Source: Pectinophora gossypiella (Eukaryota > Arthropoda > Insecta > Lepidoptera > Gelechiidae). From it: a stretch of 64,000 nt of DNA. The notes beneath the pieces were generated by a model. It had not been told where the DNA came from and made no database searches. It worked only from the letters and a program-made list of their open reading frames with translations. Position 1 is the stretch's first letter. Each line of letters begins with the position of its first letter. Where the stretch lies: positions 5,704,001-5,768,000 of the forward strand of contig NC_065408.1 in the NCBI RefSeq assembly GCF_024362695.1, read 5' to 3'. Both the position numbers and the translations under genes were made by a program. This document shows positions 25,601-37,600 of this stretch, piece by piece.

Positions 25601-28600
25601 TGTCGTACTCATTTTAATCATCGATAATACAAACATTGATTGGTAATAGTAACTAACTGAGAAGTCCTAAAAAAAGGGGGGGGGGGGGAATTATTTATTT
25701 ATTTTTCGTAAACCAGTTTGTTCCGGTGAATATCTTGCGACCTAATATATCTATTCCAAAGTAAAATGGTCGGTCAACTGTGAAGATAAGAGGACGCACT
25801 GGTAATAAAGGAGCGGCTGCCACGGCGATAAATTCTGAAAAAGATAGAGAATGTTTGGTTCAAGTATACTATGATTATGCTCTTATGTAAATATGCCAAG
25901 AATACACGTATGTAATCATCATCTCCGATCCGCTTACCTAACCTGAAGATTTGACAGGTCTGGTTTATATAAATAATCTTCTTCTTATCGTGTGGGTTGT
26001 GAGGTGGAATACCAACCTCATCAACCCTGGTGTCAGGGTTATGATTGAGCCGCCAAAGGCCCCTGACATGGCTCAAATAAATAAAAATAATAATAAACTT
26101 AAAACAATAAACATATTATTTTCCACTTCTCCAGCTAAGAAGGCTTCTCCCGTGTAAAACCACAGTGGAAAAGTGCGTTTTATCCACTAGAGAAAAAAAA
26201 AATAGTTGTAATTTATAAAACTTTTCTCGGTAGAGGTGAAAAAAATGTATATTTCACAAGAGAGGTAAATTGTTTTATGCCACGTGCTTTTAAATTACTC
26301 TGTGCCCAGCAATTAAGATTATTTTATTAGTTCTTAGTTTGAAATCGGCATTCGCGTATAAAACATAACTTTCCACTCTTGTATAACAAATAAGAACTAT
26401 TTACTTGACACGGGAGGGAAAAGTATCGTACTTTTTTTTAGTTTTCCAGTTGTTCTTATTTTTCGTGACAATGTTCTTTAGCCTGTGATTTTAGTGATAT
26501 GATAATGATGTGGAGTGATTCTTTTGTGAAATTCCCAGGTGCTCCGGGAGTTCCTTCACTGATGTATGGTAGTGGATGTTAGCGTTATTGTGTGCTATTT
26601 GAATTTAGGTACTAGTAGGAACGTGAAATGATAAAATATCGATATTAACGTAGCGTAAGTGTAATATGAAATTATTCACATGAAATATAACATTACAGAT
26701 TTATGTTGTCCGGGTGGCGAAATACTCCCAGGATATAGAATGACGTGTCATTAAAAACTATAAGAAAAAAGAGGATGGAAAAGCCACACCACATTAAAAA
26801 TCATATACTAATTAATTGAAAGGTATTTTAGGCAGAAAAGCCGCATTCCATGTATAACAAGTGTTACTATTGTGGCCAAGTCAAAATACATTACCTCCAT
26901 TCTCTTTTTAAAATAAAGTTTTTAATTTTTGTTTCCTTTAAAGTATTTAACTCCGGTGAATATCTTGCGACCTGATATATCTATTCCAAAGTAAAATGGT
27001 CGGTCAACTATGAAAGACATTGTTTTGATTGGTATCAATGAGCTGCCCAGCCCGGTCATTACTGTAAAAAATGATACATAATGGTGCTGATTTCAGTACA
27101 CACCGTCTAATTTTATTTTAAGTTGTACCTGTAATTTTCTTATAAGTACGCCGAAAAGAAAAGGGATGGATAACCGACAGGCATAAAATTTATGGAACTC
27201 ACGTCAATTTTAGGCAGAAATTTACATTGGCCAATAACCCGACATAAATAAGTTGACAGTACACGTCCAACGAGTTGCATATCAGCGAGACGCCTATTTC
27301 ATTCACCCGGGTTATTCATTCATTTTAAAATTGACAATTGTCAATCATCCGACCTTTTCAACGGATAAGAAAATTACAGATATAATTTAAAAGAAAATTA
27401 GGAGTTGTCTGCAGGAGTCGGGACTATTATTTGATTGGTACAAGTTGTATTGTTTCATTAAGATAAAGTATGTGTATTAATTTAGAAAGTATATACGTAT
27501 ATTAAGTTTCACATTTTTGTTATTAGTTTTTTCCAGTTGTTCTTATTTGTCGTGACGATGTCTTTTGGCATGTGATGTGTCATTTTGGTGAAAGGATGGT
27601 GATGTGGCGTGATGCTTGTGTTAATGTCTCAGGTGTTTCGGAAATAATGAAGACATAATGTAGTATAGTAGGTCTAGGTAAGTCACTTGGAGAGGCTGTT
27701 TTCTTGTCATGGAGTGGAGAGTGGAGAAAACAGATAAAACACACTTCCACGCACTTCCGTTCTTAAGTAGATCCAGAAAATCTAAATGCTGATATTCACT
27801 TCAGTTCTAAAAAATACATAACTAATTATTATGGAGGATGTGCGTCGAATACTCTCTGAGTCACTCACCAATAAAAAAAATTACAAAGGTATTGCCCTGG
27901 TACATGAGATGATAAATATTGCGCAAGAATCAGCGGAAAAGAAACACATAAGTATAAAAAAGAATAAAGTTTCGACGAAGTGTATTTGTAATAAGGAAGA
28001 GCTGCGTCTTTTTTTTATTTTAACTTATTGTACATTTGCCGCAGATGGCATTAATTACTTGGCCGGACAAATGGGGAGCGCTGAAGGCTCTCACCCGGTA
28101 CAACGTTTAAGACAACAGGCCTGAGGGTGCCTAGTTGGGTGCGAACATCGGCTCAGGGCGTCGTCTGAGAGGAAAATATTTGAAAGAATTAATCGACTCT
28201 AGTGGGTCGATAGCAATAAGCGCTGATTGAGGGAAGGAAGAGCTACATGTCTTTATGAGCAGCCAGAACATGTCTGAGGACGTTTCTCACTCCATTCACT
28301 TTTCCGCGACACTCCCAGGACATTTCGTACAAAACACCTCTTTTTACACAGACACTATACATTGAAGTTATCGTACACGTGCATCTGTGCGTGTGAAGTC
28401 CGATTACGTCCGACACGATTGAAGGCTAAAGTAAGACCGAGGGGGTGAGGTAAACCTAGCTCAGCCGCTGGTGGGGAGCGGAGAGTTGCCGTTTGTTGGT
28501 TTATTCGTTATTCTATGGCACAGGGGAGAGCCAGTTCTGACACTGATACAAATAACAACATGCGGTTGCGCTGCATTGGATTGTACAGTTAATGTCAGCG

Positions 28601-31600
28601 CTACCGCATGTTATTAGAAACTAGGTACTTCTAAGAACTACATGAAATGAAAGAATATCGCGATTGACATAGCTATAAGTGTATTAGGAAATTATTTAAA
28701 CAAAATATACAATTACAAAATGAATATTGTTATGGTACTTATGACATGACATTAACACTACAAGCAAAAAAGAGAATGGAAAACCTGACACCACATTAGA
28801 AATAGTATATAAATTAAACGTCTGTTGTCCAGAGCTATACCACAAGTTACATTATCATTGTCATATCTTTAAAAATATAAACATTGACTCGTCTTAATAG
28901 TAACTATTCTTCTATTGGAAAAGACCTTTTTTACGTGTATTAACCGTTACTAAATGTGAGTGGCTAAGACCAAAAACATTATCCCCATGCTCTTTCTAAA
29001 ATAAATCTTCAAATTTTTGTTTTCCTTAAATTATTTAAATCCGGTGAATATCTTGCGACATATACTAATTAATTGAGAGGTATTTTAGGCAAAAAAGTCA
29101 TATTCCATAAATTACAACTATTACTAATGTGGCCAAGTCAAAATACATTATCTCCATTCTCTTTTTAAAATAAAGTTTTTAATTTTTGTTTCCTTTAAAG
29201 TATTTAACTCCGGTGAATATCTTGCGACCTGATATATCTATTCCAAAGTAAAATGGTCGGTCAACTGTGAAGGATATTGGTTCGACTGGCATCAATGAGC
29301 TGCCAAACCCGGTAATTACTGTAAAACATAATAAATACTTGGTCGGTAAGTTTGTAAGGAATGGACTTATGTAGCAAGCAATACATGTAATATGAGAGAG
29401 TTTCACATTAAATTTGTCATAAGTTTTCTTTAGTTGTTTTTATTTTTCGTGTCGATGTCCTTTAGGATGTGAATTGTCATTATAATGAAAAGATGATGAT
29501 GTGGAGTGAAGATGTATAGAAAATTACAAAAGAATATGCAGTCGTACGCTTGCGATGGACACAATCAAAAGTGGAAAGAACTAATTTGAGAAACACCGCA
29601 TTTGAATATTAAATAAATCCAGTCGAAGAAATAAAAGACATGAAATATCTGATTAGATATCGTAACCGAAACGGTATTGTAACCGATTGGTTACAAAGAA
29701 AAGTGAGTTAGATAGAGAGAGGTACTCGATGAAAATGAATGTTGAATGATAAAAAAATGACACATACTGAAAGGGTTCGTTACGATATTATAATTTTGAT
29801 ATTTTCGAGAATATCAAAAGATTTATAACTGCGACCGGATAGCAAACTGAAGTTATCCATCCAGGCCATGATGGAATTACCGCTGAAACTCTGAAAGTAG
29901 GCGAACCGACGCTGGTGCCTTACATTACAAAATTCTTCAATAACATTCTACACGCTGGTCAATTACCTGCAGGGATTTGTCACTCGGACATAATACTTTT
30001 ACATAAAAAAGGTGACAAATCCGACATTAATAGCTACAGGCCCATCAGTCTTGTCTCACATCTGTACAAGACCTTCATTAAAATTGTCGAAAATCGTATA
30101 GCCGGCACCCTCGACAGAGCTCAACCCCCAGAACAAGCAGGCTTCAGACCGGGTCTCTCAACAACGGACCACCTTCACGCCCTTAACCAAATTTTAGAAA
30201 AACACCACGAATTTCAACTTCCTCTCTACCTTGCTTTCGTGGATTATTCAAAGGCATTCGACAGTGTGAATCACCAGTCCATGTTTGAGGCCTCGCGAAG
30301 GCAAGGTATCGACCCAACCTAGATACACCTTATTCACAATATTTACAATAGTAGCGATCCTCCTTCTCCTAAGTTGTTTAATAGCACTTTGGAAGAAATG
30401 TTTCAGCAGTTAGTGCCTGTCTGGGAGGACTGCGGTATTACAGTCGGCGAGTCGAAGCTAACCAATGTTCGTTTCGCCGACGATATGGTTTTATTTTCCA
30501 CGTCAGCTCTCGAATTGCAACGGATGCTACAAGACCTTAGTACAGCAAGCCTTGGGGTTGGACTGAGGATGAACATGTCGAAGATCAAGCTAATGACCAA
30601 TACCACAGAGCACAGGATAGAAGTAGATGGTGAAAGTATTGCATATGTCCAGGAATTTGTCTATCTAGGCCAAGTAGTCTCTTTCCAGACCAGACAGGAG
30701 AAAGAAGTCGAAAGACGAATTGAAAATACCTGGAAGAGCTACTGGTCCATGAAGGACATGATAAAGGGTGATCTTCCACTATCCTTAAAGCGCAGACTCA
30801 TGGACATGTGCATTCTTCCCATTCTCACCTACAGTGCTCAGACTTGGTCTTTGACTGACATCCAAAAGTCCAAACTCAAGGTTTGCCAGAGAGGTATGGA
30901 ACGCAGCATCCTTGGTGTTAAATTGATCAGTCGGATCCGAAACACCACGCTGCGTTCCAAAACAAAAATAGCAGACGTAGCGAGAAAGGCTGCCTGCTTG
31001 AAATGGGACAGGGCTGGACATGTTGCCCGAATGCCCGATGACCTCTGGGCCAAAAAAGCTACAGAGTGGGTTCCTGCAAGTGCTGTCAGACGTCGGGGAA
31101 GGCCACGGAAAAGATGGCGCGACGAGTTAGACCGAGCGAGCAAGCTGGGGACAGGGAGGAGTGGAAGAAGGGAAGAGAGGCCTTTGCCCTGCAGTGGGAA
31201 ATTGAGGGATATTAATAATAATAATAAACCGTTACTAAATGTGAGTGGCTAAGACCAAAAACATTATCCCCATGCTCTTTCTAAAATAAATCTATTAATT
31301 TTTGTTTTCCTTAAATTATTTACTTCCGGTGAATATCTTGCGACATATACTAATTAATTGAGAGGTATTTAGGCAAAAAAGTCATATTCCATAAAGGAGA
31401 TCATCGGCTCTCCATACTTTGGCCGGCCCAAATTTGAAAGTGCCGGCCAGAGAAAAAAAATGTGTCGAACCTTTCAAGTAGATTGCTCTGAACATTTTTT
31501 ACTATGACACCAGCCGTGTATGACCATTAGTTTGGCTTTAATTGGATTTTAAAAATCTCGATTTTTCATACAATTTGTAAAAAAAAATATTATGTCCGTT

Positions 31601-34600
31601 TGGAAAAAAAGTGATACAGGCGTATTACAAAGGACCGTTAGAACATTTATTAGTATGGCGCCAAACTTCTATGACCATTATTTTGACGTTTATTGGACTT
31701 TCCGTTTTGGTTAATATGTTAAAATGCCGGCAATCGAAAAGAATACGTCAAATCTGTCTAATAGTTGCTTCTCAATATTTCTTAATAAGACACCAGATAT
31801 CTATGACCATTATTTTGCCTTTTATTGGAATTTACGTTTTAGGTCAAATGTGAAAAGTGCCGACCAGCAAAAATACCATATAGAGAGTATCGAGTAGATG
31901 CCTATTAACATTTTTTTCTATAGCACCAAACGTGTACGATCATTAGTTTGGCTTTTATTTTATTTTAAAAATCTTGTTTTCTTATTTATTTTATTTAAAA
32001 ATAAAGTACTTTGGGCAAAAATTGCGATACGGCGGATTACAAAAGACCTTTAATACAACTTTGAACATTTAATAATCTGGCGCAAAACATTTTTGACCAT
32101 TATTTTGACTTTGGCTTTTATTGGACTTTTTAAAAATCTTTATTTTTTTATACATTTTAACAATAACAACAAGCAGAGCTTTCCCAATGACTAGTTATTA
32201 GTCAGATAAATACTTTGTGTTTTTGTTTTGTGTGTTGTTAGGTGAACTTCTATATTAATACTATCTGATCTTAGATATGACGTTGGCTGTAGTTTTTGCA
32301 TTCCACTCAACGTTACGGCCTAAGTTTAGGTTGAATTATTATGACCATAGATGGTTACCACCCTCCAAAGATAAGCTTGCCATCTAGTGACGAAACTCGT
32401 ATTTGGGTATGACGTCTGAAGTAGCTGTTAGGGAAGACAGGAGTCGGGCAGTTGTAATTTGCATGTATGCTGATCTCAATGTCCTGGTGCTACTCGGCCA
32501 ATAACGTAGTACCTCTATCACCCCACTGTATTTTCCTTGTATACACACTTTTCTTAAAAAATGTGTCAAAAAGACGACTATATTACGCCTTTAGCAAGAT
32601 AGTTCCATTATCATCAGATAAAAGTTTTTTTCGCCAAAGTGTAGGTATCTATGAAAACACCAGATTTTTTTAAAATCGAATTGAGTTCAAAATAGTGGTC
32701 ATAGACGCTTAATTCCATTTAAATAACGCGCCTGTTATGTTTTATTTTTTTACAAAAAAAAAACAATTAAAATCCAACAAAAGCCAAACTAATGGTCATA
32801 CACGTTTTTGTCATAGTGAATAATGTTTACAGGTATCTTCTCGATAGCTTTGACATGTGTTTTTTGCTGACCGGCACTTTTCACACAGAAAGTATAACGT
32901 AAAGTCCAACAAAAGTCAAAATAATGGTCATAGACGTTTGGTGCCCTAATAATAAATGGTCAAACGGATAATTTATAACGGAGTATACCAATATTGTTTC
33001 TTGGCCGGCACTTCACATTTTCACCAAAAATGTATGAAAATTCATGTTTTTTTAATTCGAATAAAACCGAAAATATTGACCCTACAGCTTTGGTGCCATA
33101 GTAATAAATGCTCAGATGGATAAGTTCTAAGGATATATACCATTATTGTTACTTGGCCGGCACTTTACATTTTGACCAAAAATGTATGAAAAATACAGTT
33201 TTTTTAATTCGAATAAAACCGAAGATATTGACCCTACAGCTTTGGTGCCATAGTAATAAATGCTCAGATAGATAAGATCTAACGGAATATGGCAAAATTA
33301 TTTTTTGGCCGGCACTTTGATTTCTGGGCCGAAATCCAATGATCTCCTTACAACTGTTACTAATGTGGCCAAGTCAAAATACATTATCCCCATTCTCTTT
33401 TTAAAATAGTTTTTAATTTTTACTCCATTTAAAGTATTTAACTCCGGTGAATATCTTGCGACCTGATATATCTATTCCAAAGTAAAATGGTCGGTCAACT
33501 GTGAAGGATATTGGTTCGATTGGCATCGAACCCGAACTGCTGGCTAACCCGGTAAATACTGTAAAACATAATAAATATTTGGTCGGTAAGTATGTAAGGA
33601 ATGGACTTATGTAGCAAGCAATACATGTAATATGAGAAAGTTTCACATTAAATTTGTCATAAGTTTTTTTAGTTGTTTTTATTTTTCGTGTCGATGTCCT
33701 TTAGGATGTGAATTGTCATTATAATGAAAAGATGATGATGTGGAGTGAAGATGTATAGAAAATTACAAAGGAATATGCAGTCGTACGCCTGCGATGGATA
33801 ACTTCACACAATCAAAAGTGGAAAGAACTAATTTGAGAAACACCGCATTTGAATATTAAATAAATCCAGTCGAAGAAATAAAAGACATGAAATATCTGAT
33901 TAGATGTCGTAACCGAAACGGTATTGTAACCGAGTGGTTACAAAGAAAAGTGAGTTAGATAGAGGTACTCGATGAAAATGAATGTTGAATGATAAAAAAA
34001 TTACACATGCTGAAAGGGTTCGTTACGATATTATAACTTTGATATTTTCGAGAATATCAAAAGATTTATAACTGCGACCGGATAGCAAACTGAAGTTACC
34101 CATAATAGTAGATGGGTATTGCTTTAAGTAGGTATATTACATGAAGAAAACTGTGTAAGAATTATCGTGATTGGTTACCATTGTTGAGAAAGTAGCAGCT
34201 TCCACGTATTTTTGCCCCTCCTCTAACCAATGGCGTTACCAATCATTCAGATAAGGTAGCGTAACAGTAAAGAGAACAAAGGTATAAGGTAGATAAAGTA
34301 GGAACAAACATTTTTGATATTTCAACACTAATACCAAAATTTCGTATTAATTTTCGCAAATCATTGCCTAAGTGTGATTTTATCACGTAGGATACATGGT
34401 GGATATACAAAATTTACAAGGATTTTGTTTAAAATTTCGTGAATGTAATTAGATAGTAAGTACCTAAATTGTTAATACAAAAAACTGTATAAATATTAGA
34501 GGAACTACAACCTCAACTATCTCTGTAGCAGACCATGGAAATTGTGCTAGAGCTAAATTTAGCAGTTCTTTGTAAATAAAGACGGAATTGTGGTGCTGCT

Positions 34601-37600
34601 AACTGAACTGATTTAGTAGTAAATATTTAAAATTCTACTAGTTTTAGGCGAAATGCTGTAAGATAAAGTATGGAAACTACTAGATGAAATTGGTACAAAA
34701 AGAAATCAATGAGGCAAGAAAATTAAACATACCGTTAGCAGCCGCGGCTTCAGCGCCCTCTTCATTGACTTCGATGAAGGCCTTCTGAATAGCATCGCTT
34801 ACAAACAAATCATTTTCACCTTTCAACAGTTTATTCAACTTGGCTTTTGTGAAATCAAATAGCATATTTACATCGATCTGTAAAATCAAATCAAATCAAA
34901 TCAAATCAATAACTTTATAACTTTAAAGGAATAATCATTCTCAGCCTAATTAATTCCATAGATTGGGTAACGGTTTCTATCTTCTATAGAGTGGATTGTG
35001 AGGTGGAGCACCAACGTCATCAACCCTGGTCAGGGTTACTATTGAGCCGCCAAAGGCCCCTGACATGACTCATGTAACGACTACTTACTTACATCAGTAA
35101 GTAGTAACCGGGACCAACGGCTTAACGTGCTTTTCTAAGCACGGATCATCTTACTTTCGGACAATCTGGTGATCAGCCAGTAATGTCCTAACCAAACTAT
35201 GTGTGTATGTCCCCACCGGGAATCGATCCCGGGACCTCCGGATCGTGAGCCCAACGCTCAACCACTGGACCATGGAGGTCATTATGGTTTCTATCTTTTG
35301 CAGTTTTGGAAAATGTTCAAAAAGGGTCATAATACAATCATCCTCGGTGCCAACGTGTCTATGACGCTAAGTCTATGGCTGAATTGATTTATTTATTTAG
35401 AAAAAATATACATTGTAACATAACAGAAAAATCCACAGCTGTTACAAAGTTTCTCTTAAAATTACTTAACATACATGACACACAAAATAAAATTAAAATA
35501 AAAATTATTCCCGAATGGAGCTTACAGGCATCATGCTTTCAAAAGTCTTCTCACACTCCTTCATCAAACATGCTATCGAACTAACAAACAAATCACAATG
35601 TGGCGCTGATTCAAGAAGATGATTGATGGCCAACCTTTGCACCAGGTACTCCAAGAAATAAACAGTGCAGTACTTACAGCTTTCAGGACGTCCTTAAGGT
35701 TTATCTCGGTTTCAATTTTGAATTTAGGAAGGCGCACTTCAACTTCACGTTCGAACATATCACTTGTGGCGCGAGTTATTGCTTCGGGGTCCTTCAGCTT
35801 TTCTTCGAGAGCAGCAAGTCCGTCAACTTGGTTAGGTAGGATGATCAACATTGATGCCTCATCACCAACGTAAGGCAACCTGAGGAACTGTGAAAGCAAA
35901 CATTATTGTGACTTAATAAGATAAAGAATTACATTAATATGAAAAAATATCTAACTTTGTCTTTACTTCTGGATCTTGTATTTACATAATAGTATTGGTA
36001 TTCTGATAAAATCGAAATGTCAATTAAATTAAAATATAACACAAAATATAGCAGTCCGTACTAAGTAAGATTTAGAAATATATTGTTTGTATCTCACGTT
36101 TTGCAGTAAGAATTAGAATTTGTATTACAGTGGGTTGCTTGGATGTTTTCAAATGATCACCAAATTTCGGGTGGAAATGAAAATAAATTGAAAATTAATT
36201 TGCGAATTGTAGAGTTGCGAATAAACTTAAAGTGTTCGTAAGTCATAGGACTGTAGAAATAACTTAAATACGATTTTGACTCTCGGTAAGAGGTCTGTAA
36301 AATGAACGAGTTTCATTGATTTTTCACAAATATAAAGAAACAATACCTTTGCATCAAGATCCTTGCATTCACTGTATAAGAAATTAGCCTTCTTGTACAT
36401 GGTAGGAACTTTGATGGTCTTGTCCTTAGTGACATGGAAATCACGGTCTACAGTATCGTTAGGGTTGAACTTTTCTTTCCATTGGCCCTGAAAAAATAAA
36501 ACTGTAAATTAGAACCTACATGGTTTAACAATCTCCGTGGTCTAGTGGATACGATACGATATGGAGGTCTGGGTTCGATTCCACTTTGTTGCAAGGCTTA
36601 AATCGCCTGATTGTCCGAAAAAGTAAGATGATGATGTTAAGCCGTTGGCTCCGGCTATTTGTCGTAAAACGCTTCCACCAACCCGCAGTGGAACAGCGTG
36701 GTGGAGTATGCTTCCCCCCTTTTGCCCCCTCCGTTTGATTGAAGGGAGCCCTGTGTGTGGGACGAATATTGGGTTTATGATATGTTAAACGCATTTTCTG
36801 TAGAGATAGGACCACAAAACAGCTCGATGAGGATAGTTCATTTCACTGTGTCTTCCGTATCGCTTATCTTAAATCTTGTCATCAAAGATGTACGTGGCCA
36901 TGATCATCAGTTCCTTTTCTTTCTTTTTTTGACGTAGATTTGCTGCACATGGCATTAACCATTTGGCCGGACAAGGCTCTCACCCGGTACAACGTTTAAG
37001 ACAACAGGCCTGAGGGTGCCCAGTTGGACGCGAACCTCGGCTCAGGGCGTCGTCTGAGAGGAAAAATATTTGAAAGAATTAATCGACCACGCGTTTGGTG
37101 TCGCGAGCTGATTGGCTGCCTCTATGGCTAGAGTAATCGGGTCGTCGGGATCGCATATTACGTCCTTCGATGACCATCAGTGTATGTTATGACATTTTAA
37201 AGAACGAACCTTGAAGTAGATAGCGTTAACGAGAACAACTTTGGTATCCGAAGTTAAGGACCTGGCTTTTACCAAGTCTTTGATGCGGTTATTTGTTTGA
37301 CTCTCCACCTGTAAAATTAAAGCAATGATCAATAGTTATCCTGTAAAATGATTGCCAAATGTCTTGTACATTCGTTACTACGTGTGAGTATACGGAATAG
37401 GTATGTAGATATAATAATTATCAGGGATCGGTATAGGTAGTGTATTTTGCGAAATTTATCTCAACATGGACAAGCCCAAATTTTGAATCTCGAAACACAA
37501 TATTCGAATTTTTATTAAGTATTTATTTTAGTGAATTATTTCAGTAATTTCTATGTAACGTATTTTTATTGTTGTTTTGTTTATAATATTTTATCACGCT

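Noticed and set aside
25774..26076. 100-codon ORF over copy D
   Set aside because: Out of frame with the serpin exon and made of SINE-A and intron sequence.
30403..31143. Minus-strand ORFs inside the LINE
   Set aside because: Shadows of the RT reading frame on the + strand.
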